Assembly (NCBI GenBank): GCA_023238725.1
Contig: CM041541.1
Location: forward strand, 5,428,884-5,492,883
Length of the DNA: 64,000 nt
Direction of reading: 5' to 3'
Source: Scortum barcoo
Lineage: Eukaryota; Chordata; Actinopteri; Centrarchiformes; Terapontidae
The notes under the pieces are model-generated. The model worked only from the letters and a program-made list of their open reading frames with translations. It searched no databases and was not told the origin of the DNA. Below, in pieces: positions 49,812-62,422 of the stretch (position 1 is its first letter; every line of letters starts with the position of its first letter). A program made the translations under genes and the position numbers.

Positions 49812-51214
49812 CCAGGATGCCACAGCGTGTTCACGAACTGCATCAGACACTCCTCCTGCTCTGATTGGTTGTTTTGACCTGGGTGCGGTGGATTTTAAAA
49901 AAAAAAACGGCTTTAGAAACCGAAGGTGGGGCCGGAGGAGGCTGATTATTATCACAGATGATCTGTCTCATATTGTACTATCAGGACATGGTGACAGTTT
50001 GAGTGAATATGACTAAAAGTAGTGTTTGAAACCAACTGAACCTTTAACAAGGTCTTCAGTGTTCCACAAACACGGCAGTCAACTGTGATCAAAGTGCTGT
50101 CAGTTAGTCACTGAATTCATTCACAATTAACTCCGAACTGTGTCAATATTCTGCTTAACATTTGCAGAACATGCTAATAGATTTTATGACTTTATGGGAT
50201 TGGATGTTCCTTACCCAAACACTCCTCAGCTGACAACTTCTCAAATTAAGGGACTGTACAAAAAGAGATAGTCTGATTCTGTTTTGGAGAGCAGACAAGG
50301 GTCTTTTTACCTTTCTCCCCCCAGATTTAGATTCTATTTCATCCATTTCTTGTTAGAGTTAATGTAAGAGAGTAAATAAATAAATGAATAAGGTGGTCAC
50401 ATAGTTAAACAGTGTATTACACAACAAAGAAAACACTAATAATGCTTTTTTTGTACTGCATGATAGAAGATATATTTGTGTACAGTCCCTATGTTTTTGT
50501 GAAGACAGGTTAATGATATTCTAATACAGCCACTCATATTGGAAGTGGAAGGGCTCCAAATGCCAGTCACCTTACACCGTCTTGAAGAAAATGAGATGGG
50601 ATTTTTACTTTTACCCTGGATGCTCAAACTTCCTGACTCTACCACCTTTGGTGACATCATGCACACCCTACATGATAGCTCTGGCAGCTGAAACAAATCA
50701 GGAGATAGAAATTAACACATTAAAGAATATGTGGATCCGTCATTTGGAAAATTATTGAAAGCGCTGAATCAAAACAAATTATGACACTCCTTAAGATTAT
50801 ACTAATTCACCAAAATGCATGGTTGAGATAATGATACATCTGCAAAGTGCAACCCCTGCAGATGTAATGCATTTAGCAGAAATAACTCTGATGATGATGC
50901 CATGTCTTGTGGGGCCAGTGGTATGCAGAAAATGTTGCTGTGCACTCTGAGGGGGGTGAGCTCAGCAGAGCTGGCTTCAGCGTGGATTGGCAGTGTTATG
51001 GCAGGGTGATAATGCTGCTGGATCAGAATCACTCCCTCTGTCTGAGGGGGCTGCTGCTCCCTGTGCTAATTAGGCCTCTTTCCTCTCTGACGGGATTCGA
51101 CAGCAAGGTATGTAAATCTGAAAACAACTCTGTGTCTCCTCCCGTCATCCCAACACATCGCTGTCTTCCTCTCTTCTCTGTATGTGATTGTGGTGCTTTA
51201 TTAAAGCTACTGCC
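49812..51214. other. Unique non-coding stretch
   Basis: No gene recognised. An A run lies at about 49,897-49,907. The plus-strand frame from 50,907 includes a CAGCAAG/GTATGT donor-like site near 51,110, but no acceptor or protein similarity supports an exon. Confidence 0.45.
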
Positions 51215-51280
51215 AACCAGGGGTACTTATACCCCGGGGGTATTTCTACAGTTGCCAGGGGTTATATACCTCACACCTTA
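51215..51280. repeat. Miniature-element-like block
   Basis: CAACCAGGGGTACTTATACC, then CCGGGGGTATTTCTACAGTTG and CCAGGGGTTATA, has repeated GGGGTA/TACCCC words, including a local palindrome, like a common teleost dispersed element. Terminal repeats cannot be paired. Confidence 0.4.
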
Positions 51281-52100
51281 ACTACAAAAAAAAAAAAAAC
51301 AGAAAAACATTTTTCAATGTTCAACGTTTTTATGATGCTCTCTCTGTACATACACATGAATATAAGACAAGGACAACAGCTTGACAAGGTAAAAAATAAA
51401 CATTAACAAAAAACTACTATGCACAGGTGTGAATATAAGCTATATAAATAAAAAATACGTACATATTTTAAGTATAATAAACATTTCACTAACAGTAATG
51501 TTTATGAAAGAAATTGTTTAAAAGCTAATTAATGAATAAAAAGTTGCAAATTTTAGCTAAAACTACTGAAAGTAGTCCATTCCATAGTCGTTAGTCCATT
51601 TAAACAATTTATCCTGTACCAATGGATAAATCTAATGTAAAAAATAGCTAATAGCTTAAATTAGATAAACAGTAGGTTTGCTGGAACAGGTAAATTAAAA
51701 ATGACTTTTAAGTACTTTTAATAACTAGCATTAAATATGTCAGATAAGTAGATCAAAAGTTTTGTTAAATGTATGTATCAGTACTTCTAATAGTTCACTG
51801 AAAGTATTAGATAAATGGTTGGTTAGCTAAAATATTATATAAACAATCTATTTAGCTAAAAGTAACATAAAAATTGTTGAAGTAGCAAATGTGTCATAGA
51901 AATAGTTTGAAAGGTTACCTATGTAATGTATATGAGGTCAAAGCTAGATAATGGATAAATAGTTAAAACAGATCTTCTTCAAATACTGAGCTACAGACCT
52001 AATATTAGTTCAGTTGTATCAAAACTTAATTACTTTGTGTAGTTAATGTGCTAGACTAGTTTAAAATAGATTCAAATCAGTATACTTGGAACATGATTGG
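51281..52100. repeat. AT-rich stretch with recurring TAGCTAA/TAAATA words
   Basis: About 800 bases of AT-rich sequence, in which short words such as AGCTAAAA, TAGATAA and TTAAAT recur without fixed spacing. It may be the decayed body of the element at 51,215 or an old short-period repeat. No gene seen. Confidence 0.45.
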
Positions 52101-55100
52101 TGTCTATGAAGACTGTGAGGTGACTTCAGACAACTTCAGAGAACCTGTTCTGTCTTTTTTACACGTTCCCTCGTAGGTGAAGCCTATCGATAACTTTGGA
52201 GCACTTACACCTTTTCTTTACGTCTCCCCTTCCCCTTCCTTTGAATCATGACTCAAGTCAGATCAAATTGAGGAAATCTATATGAGATAATGGCTTTCGC
52301 TTGGATTTACGCTCGTTGGTGTCTTCCACCGAAAAATGTGTTAGTGCTCGCTTTAGGATACTCAGAGGATTTAGCACCTCGATTTTCATTTGCTGCCTTC
52401 CTGGCTGAGTCTTACCTTGAAAAAAAAGAGTTTGTCTTCCCCTCTCTACGGCACTGGTTGAATAAATGGCTTAACTGACTTCTAACTCTGTCGCTTTCAC
52501 ACCCTTTCATTTTTCTGTCTCTATTGTCTTCTGCCGTGCTTTCTCTTCGTCAGCAGAAAGCGATGCGGGTATCAAATTGCAGAGCAATAACATTCTTATA
52601 GCACTTTGGTCAGACCCGCCGTTATTAGAAAATCAGGGGAGCAAAAATCCACTCTCAGACGAGGCTGCTCGCTACAGACCTTTTGCTGTGAACAAACAAA
52701 CACACACTGTGGACATGCATTATGCACATATATAGTAGCCGTAAATACAAAGAGGCTCGCTGTGCATGTACAGCCTCTGAACGCGTGCTTGTAAATGTGC
52801 GTACAAGCCAGACACACAAAACAAATTAGATGAATAAATGAATCGATAGTAATAAAAATTCAGCTCCCTTTGCAAGTAGACCCCGCCAAGACCTCTGACT
52901 GGCTGCTCTTGAATTATAGATGCCTGAGTGACAGATGAATACCGGGAGATTAATGTCTGTCACTAGTCTTTTCTTTTTTAACACACGCACATGCAGTCCT
53001 GCATAAATATGACTCCAAACTTCACGTAAAAAGTGCAGATTAACGCTGGTGCTGCTCGACTTTATCCGTGACGACATGCTACATCCGTACATGCACACAC
53101 ACATACACACACAGGCAGGGGCACCCACATGTACTAGTGTCAACAGCAGATTTCGGTGACTCCTTGAACCACGTGAGGCGTTCACTGTTGTGGGAGAGAA
53201 TAATGATTGACTGGCTGGAGCCTGATCTGCGTCAGACAGAGTAGGAGACTCTGAACTGTGCTGCAGGCAATTACTTTGTTTTAGAGGGAAAGAGGGAGGG
53301 AGGGAAAAGAGGAGAGAGAGAGAGGAAGGGAAGTATAGAGGGAGTGCAGGGGGAGAGACAGAGGCAAGAGGGGGAGGGATGTTCAAAGCTGGGGGGGAAG
53401 GGCTGGTGTAAGTTAACAGTGGCACCTTGTGGCGAACTGCAGAAGTATGTATGAAAATCACATTCAGAGAAGAAAATAAGATGGTTTTTCTTATATGCTC
53501 TCACTTCTGTGTGAGTGACATGCTGCAAACTACCTTTTCATTCTGCCTTCCAGCGCAGGTTAATAAAGTGAAATGAGCTAAATAAATATACATATTTACT
53601 GCATTTGCCCACATGTACTTACCTCTGTACCCTTGAGGAATTTCCATTGATTATATTGATTTCTAACCTGCAGCCCTGTAACCTCAAAGCCACCACATGT
53701 AGCGCCGAAATTAAATACATCCTGCATCTCACTAATTACTTTTTTACTCGCTTGCGGTGAGACTCGAGCCTGTATTTCCACATGGCTCTGTCGTGATATA
53801 ACTAAGAGGATGATGCTGATAAGTGTCTGAGTTGGCAACAGTTTGTGGGAACAGAGTGTATTATTTGTGTCATGAAGCTGTCTGGCAGATTTCCCACCAA
53901 ATCAACTGACCCAACATAGACGCTACTGGGGATTAACAATAGTTTAATTCATGCTAAGTCATTACAAACTTTGCTAAAGTCCTCTATTTACACATAGTGG
54001 GTTGGTAACTAGCTGCCAACGTTAGCCGCTGGTAACATCCAGGAGTTATTGGAGAGTAATGTGCACCCGCTGTGACTGTGAGGACTTTGGAGTGTGGTCA
54101 GCGGTTAACGTTAAAGTTATAATCTTCAAAGAATTTCACATATTTAAATATCTATAGCTAAATGATCTAACACAATGGTGATTGAGCCTGTGGCCCACTG
54201 ATGACAGTACATTTGCACCATTACGACACAGTGTCGGCAGCAATCTTCCCAGCTTCAAGGTTACAACTTTAATATGCACTTTTTTCAAGAAGTTAATAGA
54301 ACAGTTTTTAAAGTAACCAACACTGGTCAAGATGCATTTCTTTCTTAAATCCCGAACACAATTTCCAACCCGATGAAGAACAGAGGTACGAATTTACTTT
54401 ACAAAATGCTCTTGAGGCCTCTTCCGACGTGTAATACTTAACACAGCTGGCTTCGTCTGTCTGTTAAAGTAATGTCTATTGTTAAAGAGCGTTACGTAAA
54501 TGTTCGTTATGGTTCATTCAGACATTGACAGCACATTTATGCTTGCACAAGTGAAAAGTGTTTTCTGTTCTGTCTCACAGGCTCCATCAGTGATAGATTT
54601 TCAAACTTATTTTACAGATGAGGCCTTAATTAATGACTGTCATGAGGATGGGGGGGGGGGCGCCTCTCATGCTGAATCCCATTAATTTACTTTTCTCACG
54701 AGTTTCATCCTTTTTAACACCGCCCGAGTGCAGAATAACAAAACGCCATCTTGTGTGAAATGTTTATGTATATAAAATGCTTCCTTGATAAACATAATTT
54801 AATCCAATAAAATATGGAAATGAGGCCAATATGTAATTACCAACACATTTATGCATCAAGCTGCATATTTGAAAGGGTGTTTAAAAGTTACAAACTATAC
54901 AACAATAAAGTTTGAAACTATTTCTGTGAAAACAAATCTGTTAATTCAAAGGATAAATGTGAGGAGAAATTGTCACGGCATTTTCAGCTAAAAATCAAAG
55001 GGCAGCTACAGTAACAGACAGAAAGTGGATTAAAGGCTGCTTTGTGATTGAAGGATGGTGCAATTCAATGAAACACTGTCACCTCACCATTGGTTTATTT

Positions 55101-55560
55101 AGGTTATATTTCATACGTTTAAACGTCGGGTTTGGTTTCTCAGCTCCGCTAGAATGGCAAACCGCATTTCCTCCTTCATATATCCCTTGGCTGGTCAAAT
55201 GGAAGTGAGAGTTGGCTATAGCTCCCTAAAATTGGTTATGTTAAATAAATTACCCCTCCAGACCAGCAGACCTTAAGACAGACTACAGTGTTAAGATTTT
55301 AAGACAGAATATAAGATGAATTTTCTGCGGGGCATCAGTGATACTGCCAAATCCTTCTGTAGGTTCTGCCTGTGTTACTTTCAGACCTTTAATATACTTG
55401 AAAATGCTTTTAATCATTGATGCGCCGCCTTAGATTTGATACAGACATACAGCATCACATGTATCATTCCCTTTACTTCTAGCAAGGGAAAGGATTGATA
55501 AAAAATGTATGCTCTCGTCAGATAGATCCTAGATTAGAGACTAAATATTCATAGTTGCAC
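52101..55560. other. Mostly unique stretch
   Basis: No gene recognised. It includes a purine-rich tract at 53,278-53,400 and an 11-G run at about 54,650-54,660. 53,930-54,130 has phrases (GTTAGCCGCTGGTAACATCC) that suggest an old dispersed repeat which I cannot name. Confidence 0.4.
53278..53400 (+). repeat. Polypurine low-complexity tract
   Basis: About 120 bases almost entirely of A and G on the plus strand, mainly GGGA/GA units. Confidence 0.85.
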
Positions 55561-55793
55561 CCAGTCGCACCTGAGTCCTGCCCATTACAAGCACAGTTTG
55601 GTGCTACCGGCCATTCAGCGGCTCCACTGGAGGTGTCCGGGGTTAATTGTCATGTTAAAGGACGCCCCCACAGAGGTTGTTAAAAGAGAGGAGAGCATTA
55701 CTCAATCACTTTCCTCACTCGGATTCGCCCAAATAGTCGGCCGGAGGATTCAAAGTTACAGTCCACCACCCACGAGCCCCGCGTCTCCGAGCT
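55561..55793 (-). mobile_element. tRNA-derived SINE (V-type), degenerate
   Basis: In plus orientation it runs from the SINE tail side (CCAGTCGCACCTGAGTCCTG) through CCGGGGTTAATTGTCATGTT (a worn 'GGTTAAGTGCCTTGCTCAAGGGCAC' core, given here from family knowledge in part) to GAGGATTCAAAGTTACAGTC near the right end, where the tRNA-like head lies reversed (minus-strand B box AACTTTGAATCCTCC). The A box at the far right is weak. Old and inactive. Confidence 0.6.
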
Positions 55794-58700
55794 TAATATA
55801 ATCTCAAAAATGTGAAACAGTCGTTGTCTAATGCATTTTGTCAGACATTTACCAGCTCCAACACTGGACACGCCACTTTCAAGACAAATATTCAGAGAAT
55901 GCATTCAATTACTAAATCACCTTGGTCTGGTTGCCAGGCAACATTGGTGCAAGAACCGCTGCTGCTTCCATTTTCTTTCAGCCTCGCCGGTGATTTGTCT
56001 TGTGTTGTTTATGTACATTAGTCCGCGAGGAGAGGGAGAAAAAGAACACGTTGGAATGGATTTACTGTGTCACAGGCACACTGCTAAAGATTCAGCTCTG
56101 CCATAATGCATGCAGCCGCCCACATGACAGCACCCGCACACAAACTTTGACTTCAGACTTTGTGTGTTGCTGTTGTTTTGTTTTGTTTTTTTTTCTTTTT
56201 TGCCCACTCCCCCCGTGCTTGTTAATTACATTCATGGTGTCCTTAGCTTCCCCGCCGAGCACTCTGTGATGTTCTGCAAAACGCTCCTCATGAATAAATC
56301 CGACATCGTCTCTCGTGCGCACACAGAAATTCCTTATACGTGATGGAGTGTACACACAAGCTGTTATATGGTAAATGTTGTTGTCAAATGCATTTGGAGA
56401 CAGATGGAGGAGAGGGATCTGTTTCCTACTATTGATCTGTTGTGAGCGTGTGTGTGTGTGTGTGTGAGAGAGCTGCAGCAAACAACATTTAACTCGCCCG
56501 AAAATCCCTGAAAATCACCAACAGCCAAATTGAAACATGTCTGCATAATAATCTGTGTGCTGTTTGTGCAGGTGTTCAGAGGTGCGTGTGTCGCCGCGCG
56601 CACGGCCTCCTTCAGCTTGAATGTGATGCGGAGGTGGTTGTGTGTTTGTGTTTGTGTGTGTGTGCGCGTGCGAGTGATCAAGGGGGAGACAGGCGCACTC
56701 CATCATCCTCGGCTTCATCTGTCACCGCAGGACAGCCGACAAACACGCACGTACAGGAGCCCGTCCAAAGGTTAACGAGCACGCCGCTCTATGTGTGTTG
56801 TGCTCTAAGTGGCGGCGTCGCGTGATGTATGTGTCGCCCGCCGTGCCAAGCTCCGTCACGTTTTTCTCCTCGCTTGAAGTGCTAAACGAGTCAATTGTTG
56901 TTATCTGAGACACATGGGAATTTGTCTTTCCTCTCAGTTTTGGGATAACTTTATTTGCCAAGAAGAAATAAATGGGCCAGGGTTTGTCTCGGGGACACTG
57001 ATGCAGCAACATTTCGACAGATATGATTACAGTGACTGTTTGTGCTGTTACACATGGTAGCAGCCCACTTTTCTTTTTTTTTTTTTTTGACAGCTTGGAC
57101 ATATTTTGTGCTTGTTTTAACTTGGAACCCCCCCGTCTGTCTAGCAATTTCTAACATTTGTTGTTTGTCTCCATGTTGTCCACTTCTGTTTGTGTCCGCA
57201 GTAGAGTTACATTTTGTTATAGGGCGCGATGGACCTAAAATATCTCTGCACATATGATACCACTGTCATGTCTGTATGCTGAATATGATGGGGGGGTGTC
57301 CATTAGTCTGACGACCCTATAGTGGGGGGATTGTTGTGGGGGATTGTTATGTAGCCCGCAGTCGAGGCGGGTGACCATATGGGAGGTGCAGCAGTGAAGA
57401 CGTGATGTTAACCATCTTCCAGACTGTTGTGTATGAAAAAGAAAAAAAAAATCTGCGTTGTGTACCAAAGTGCACATCATCTTTGAACTTCTGCGATCAC
57501 TTTTGTCTCTGTCTGTAAAAATGATTGCCCATAAGGTCAGATACATTATACAGTACAAACCCCACTGACGGATGAGCGTACAGTTCAATTAGAAAAAGGT
57601 TACAGCCGAGCCGAAGATTCTCTAACAACATAATTATTAGGGAAGGGGACAAATGTCAAAGTCCTCATTAAGTCCCTTTGGTGCCAGTGTGTCCAGTGAA
57701 TAAATCCAAATGGCCTGCACGCTAAGTAGGAGGGCACTGATGTCATCCCCTCCGTGGCAGCACTTAACCTATTCATCGCCGTAAAATCCGGCTGGGGTCA
57801 ACAAGTGTGAAGTGCATCTCCGCAGACTCTGATGACAGTGCATACGAGGCAGGGAAACTGTTGTTGAATGCACAAGAGGGCTGTACAGTTTGCCTCCGAC
57901 CTGAAGGAACTGGGCCATGTAAAGTGGCTAGCGTGTACTTTCACGTTGTAGCCTGTAAGTCTTTAAGAATTTCACCAGGTAATCAGACTTAGTCACAAGT
58001 AATAAAACTTCCCATTTTTAAGCAACGCCAGTGGTTGTAAATTGCTATTTGCTATTAAGTTAGCCGCATGGGTCCCAGTTCCGACAGATTTTCCAGCCTC
58101 TTGTGCTGAATGAAGTGGAAAAGTGTCTCATTTCTACACTTGGTGCGCTGAAATATAGTCATGAACTGATTAGTGATTAGTGTGATTAGTACCACGGCGA
58201 GGGGGAAGATGAAAGTTGTGGTTGTGACCTCACCTTCGTGATTCCTCAAAGAAGCTGGTGTGAATTCGTAGGTGACACCAAGTGCCCACTAACATGCCAT
58301 AAAAATCCAGTTTCGGCAGGTTTGATGAACAAAAGGATGCCTTTACAGTAAAATGGCATCGCTGCACTTCGGCTTCTGATTCAGAGGTGCGCACAATCTG
58401 CGAGATAACCTCGTTCACTGGTTGTGTTGCATTGTGGAAAAGTGTCTGAAATTCCTTTTTTATCTTTTTTTTGCTGCTCTCTGCATTGTCACTATGTGTG
58501 TGTGTCCTCTACACCAAGACAGAGGTGTCCTTAAGTGAGGCGGTGAACAAAGGGAGACTATCTTAGCTTGCTTGCAAAAATATAAGCTAAAAATATACTG
58601 CTGTGGGTTCAGTTTTTTTTTTCTCACAGCGTCTCACCAGCAGAGACGACTGAACAGCTGAACTCTGCTCAATGCTTAATGCTGTTTTCAGAGCTGAATT

Positions 58701-59051
58701 TTCATTGAGCCTTTTGTGCTGCCACTACTAAATGCCTCTCTGCCTCAAACAGCTGGAAGAGTTTCAATTGTTTTGAGTGTTTTTTATATGTTTTGTTGCA
58801 GACCAATGAGTTATGAATGAGGCATGTGGATTGAGATTTGAAATTCATGTTTTTTTGATCAGTGTTCCTCACTCAAAATGTGCCTCTTTCGGTTGCAGAT
58901 GTTTTGCAAGAGAGGTTACTATGGTTTTTAGTCTTACATAACATTGTGTTTGAGTTTAACATTTGACTTTGCAGCATATTTTTCCCTGCACGTCTATCTT
59001 CATTAGTGCTTTATCTTAAAATCACACACTTGTGAAGTTCTTCAGCTTTAA
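55794..59051. other. Mostly unique stretch with a CpG-richer part
   Basis: No gene recognised. A (GT)n run lies at 56,448-56,466. 56,570-56,880 is richer in CpG than its surroundings. T-runs occur near 56,183 and 57,070 and G-runs near 57,288-57,340. Reverse-strand frames here are short and unconvincing. Confidence 0.4.
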
Positions 59052-59320
59052 GCCACACTGGGGATCATTTTGGTCCAGATTGAAATGTCCGAACAACTAC
59101 TGGATGGGTTGCCATGGAATTTTGTATAGATGTTCATCATCTCCAGAAGATTGGGCCTATTAACTTAAGTGATTCATCTAGTCCCATAAATCTTTGGTTA
59201 AATGGACATTTAATTGGCTTTGATTCTTTCTTTGTGCCCAGAAGATGCATCTTAAAGACTTGCTGATCCTTAGATTTTTCATTTATTGTTAGCATGCTGA
59301 CACAACGATGACAACGATGA
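59052..59320 (-). repeat. Dispersed repeat family, copy D (minus orientation)
   Basis: 'TTTTGGTCCAGATTGAAATG', 'GGATGGGTTGCCATGGAATT', 'TTGTATAGATGTTCATCATC' and 'TTGTTAGCATGCTGACAC' match the family in reverse orientation (compare 11,125-11,150 and 39,173-39,230). The body between is diverged. Non-coding. Confidence 0.65.
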
Positions 59321-61603
59321 CAAATCAACATTATATCGATTAAACTTCACTGCTGGAGACTCTAAAGCAGTGTTGAAATTGCCTTTAGCCCTGCGTAAAA
59401 ATATACTAGATACATACAAGCACACATTCCTGGTGGGTTATTTATGCCATATTTACACTGCACACCTGACAAAATATGAAATAGGTTTCTGCCATGATAA
59501 TTTCTATGTTATGTTTAAGTATTATAAACTCTTGTGCAGCATCTGATCTGTTTTTTAAACGCATTAAAATTGCGATGCACAGGTGTACTCATTAAAAACA
59601 ATATACAGACCAATCATCAAGCGAAGAAATCATTTCTCCCTGTCACTTTTAAGACAAGTGTCTTCATGACAGAGCTTCAGCGGTTCCTCCAGACAGCAAC
59701 AATAATAACATCCCCGCAATCAATGAGACTCATGTTCTTATGTAACTTCCCCATGGGACGTGATGGCTGACACCTCCCGTTCAGCAGGTCTCGCCTTTCG
59801 TCACGTCCCACAGAAGCCACCTGGTTAAGAGTTTAGGGAAGTCTAATATTAGTTCAAGCGCAATTTTCTTTCATGCCACTTCAAACTCGCAAACGGCAGA
59901 AAGAAATCCCACCTCAAATCTCGAGTCACTGTTGGAGAAGAGATGCCGACAGGTTCTGAAGGATCCTAGTTCGTCATAGGTTTGGATTTGTCAGGGCTAA
60001 AGTATATTGAATTTACAGCCAACAATACAGCTTGGGAAAATCTGCTTTTGCATGACGATCGATATAGGTAGACCTTGCATTTCCAGTCAGGAGAGCAACA
60101 AAGAAAGAGAGAGTGGTAGGATATTTGAAAAAAAAAAAAGAAAAAAAAAAAAGAGGTCGAGCCGTGATCATTGTGTGAGACCAGGCTTCTAATTTCAGTA
60201 TGTTTTGCTTGGTGGATTAAATATTCTATTATAGAAACCTTTTTTTTTTTTTTTTCAGCCGCCCCGATCAAATTGCTCAAGGAGAAAGAGAGAAAATGGG
60301 GAGATAGCGAGAGGGCCGGAAGGAGGGAGGGCGAGTTGGGAGAAATGTTTCAGAAAAAGATGAAAAAAAAAATTAATTCCTGGGGTTTATTCAATTCGTA
60401 TCACACCATACTATCTGGGCTTATGCTTGGGCTTCAGAAAGAAAGTGGAGAGAGTGAGAGAAGGCAGACAAAGGACAAGGATAAAGATGGGATCAGATGG
60501 AGGTGAGGAGTGGGGGAGGGAGGAGGGCAGGCAGCGAGGGGCTGAATTGGGGGGGAAGCTTATCACCGTAACGCACACCCTGGCTGCCGTCCTTTACCTC
60601 TTCTCACGTCTCCGAGATGAAAGCTCGCAGACACAAACGGCCACGCAGAGGTCAGCGATCTTGTCTCGCCCGCGCCGGCCCGTCTCAGGCGAAAGCCCCC
60701 CATGCCCCCCCCAGCCTAACCCCCTCTTTTGGGCTAGATGCTCCTCAGCTTCAAGATCCTGTTTTAGCGTCTTGCATCCGCCCGAGCAGAAAATCAGACG
60801 CCTGTAAAGCAGATGTTATAATTTCATCGCTGTCTGCTTTTTAGAAAGAGGCAGCCATAGTTAAAAGAAATCACAAACATTCAATTTTAATCTCGTTTGA
60901 GGGCCGTAAAGGGATCCGTGCCAAGTCTCGTGGGCAAACTTTTAAATTGCAGCACCTCGGTGGTTCGCTCCATGTTACCGGCATCTCAAAAACTGTTTTT
61001 GGGAAGCAGGAGGAAGAAAATGTGTAATTTTTTATTGATACTTGTGCATTGTTGACATGTTTAGATTCATTATGAATAGTGTTGGCTTGTCCCAAGTCAT
61101 GAAATATTTCCAGCATGTGGAAAACAGCGGTGAAATACTGTCAAAATCGAAAACTGGGGAAAGAAATGGTCAAATTTATCGCCACACAATCTAAAAGCTT
61201 TTAGGATGGCAGTAACAAGGGCTGTCATGAAACTATGATAAATGATGAACGAGAGCATTTGATTCATCAGACGAGCTTTGTGCTTTTATTTTAGTCACAT
61301 TAAGATTAAAGTTACACTTTTGTCTCCTTTTATTAATTCATTTCTTCATTTTTTTGTTACTTCACTTAAGATCATGTGTGACAAAAAAAGATGATTAAGT
61401 TGGAAGTGATCAATCAAGTCCCAGTCAGATGTAATCAGAAACAGCTTTTTCTTACCTCCTTGACACCATTATTATTAGCTTTCTTTTGCTGTTTCATCAA
61501 CTTTGACCAACTAAACCCCACCGACTCTCAATGGGCCTGTCGTTACTAATGAAAGCAACCTTCATCCATGTGTCTTCATAAAATATTGGGCTCTATGTGT
61601 GAG
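59321..61603. other. Unique stretch with purine-rich and CpG-richer parts
   Basis: Contains A-rich runs at about 60,129-60,152, a T run at 60,240-60,256 and purine-rich DNA at about 60,280-60,350 and 60,435-60,560. 60,560-60,790 is CpG- and C-rich, then AT-rich after 60,800. No gene recognised. Confidence 0.45.
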
Positions 61604-61776
61604 CTACCACGGCTCAGGGGGCCTGGAGGACTGAGGATTAAGGCGCCAACCATGAACCACAACATCCCTGGTTCACATCCAGCCGTGAACCTTTTGCTAC
61701 ATGTCCTTCCCCATATCTGTCACCCCTCATCTCCTGTCTACTGTCACTAATGAAGGGATTAAATTCCCCAAAATAT
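61604..61776 (+). mobile_element. tRNA-derived SINE, plus orientation, diverged
   Basis: It opens with a worn tRNA-like head (ACCACGGCTCAGGGGGC) and has a B box GGTTCACATCC at 61,670-61,680. It continues into TTTTGCTACATGTCCTTCCC and a CT-rich body ending AAATTCCCC. The body order is the same as in the minus-strand SINE at 13,651, so both probably belong to one family. Inactive. Confidence 0.65.
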
Positions 61777-61920
61777 GATAAAGATTCTTAACTAACAGTA
61801 CACTAAACCACCGGCTATCACTACTCATTCATGAAGTCCCCAAGCTTCAGATTTCTCTGGATTTTGCCATTTACTCCAAAAACAAATATGATGGGCTGAC
61901 TTCTGGCAAAAAGACATAAA
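61777..61920. other. Spacer between two SINEs
   Basis: About 145 bases of unique sequence between the two SINEs. Confidence 0.4.
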
Positions 61921-62224
61921 TTATACACTTTATTCATCCCATAGGAAGTTATTTTTTTCACTCTGGTATAGACTACATTTTACATACACAAGTCTGAATA
62001 CACACATGCAGCTAGCAGAAATGCAGAGCAAGGGGGCTGCACCCTCAGCACACACCCTGAGCAAGTTTTCAGGTTCAGTGCCTTGCTCAAGGGCACCTCA
62101 GGAGGTGAACTGGTACTTCTCCAGCTACTAGTCCACACTCCATGAGGACTGATCCATGCGGGACTTGAACTGGCAACCCTCTAGTTCCCAAGCCAAGTCC
62201 CCATGGACTGAGCTACTGCCACCA
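61921..62224 (-). mobile_element. tRNA-derived SINE, V-type, fairly complete
   Basis: On the minus strand the tRNA-like head GGCAGTAGCTCAGTCCATGG (A box, plus 62,202-62,221) is followed by GGTTGCCAGTTCAAGTCCCG (B box, plus about 62,159-62,178). A core has AGGTGCCCTTGAGCAAGGCAC (plus about 62,080-62,102), the conserved central word of vertebrate V-type SINEs. The 3' end, at the left, is CCTATGGGATGAATAAAGTG, which looks borrowed from a LINE tail. Head, core and tail are all present at about 300 bases, so this is the best-preserved SINE here. Confidence 0.85.
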
Positions 62225-62340
62225 TGTCAAGATGGGAGGAGTGTTGCACAAGATGATGACGACAGAGTGGATTAGGATGGTAAAAACTACTGAACTGGAG
62301 GGAATTAAAGAGAAAAGTAAAGATTTTACGGCATCATAAA

Positions 62341-62376
62341 TACATATATGTATATATATGTATATATATGTATATC

Positions 62377-62420
<44 letters not shown>
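62341..62420. repeat. (TATG)n-(TA)n compound microsatellite
   Basis: About 80 bases: TATATATG-type units pass into a nearly pure TA run of about 36 bases. Confidence 0.95.

Positions 62421-62422
<2 letters not shown>

Noticed and set aside
50907..51115. Possible exon ending at a CAGCAAG/GTATGT donor
   Set aside because: Only a donor-like word supports it. There is no acceptor, protein similarity or clear frame.
52826..53461. A 211-codon minus-strand open frame
   Set aside because: A large part is the reverse of a polypurine tract, and the rest shows no domain.
62202..62221. tRNA gene on the minus strand
   Set aside because: The A and B boxes belong to a SINE head. The cloverleaf is incomplete and runs straight into SINE core sequence.
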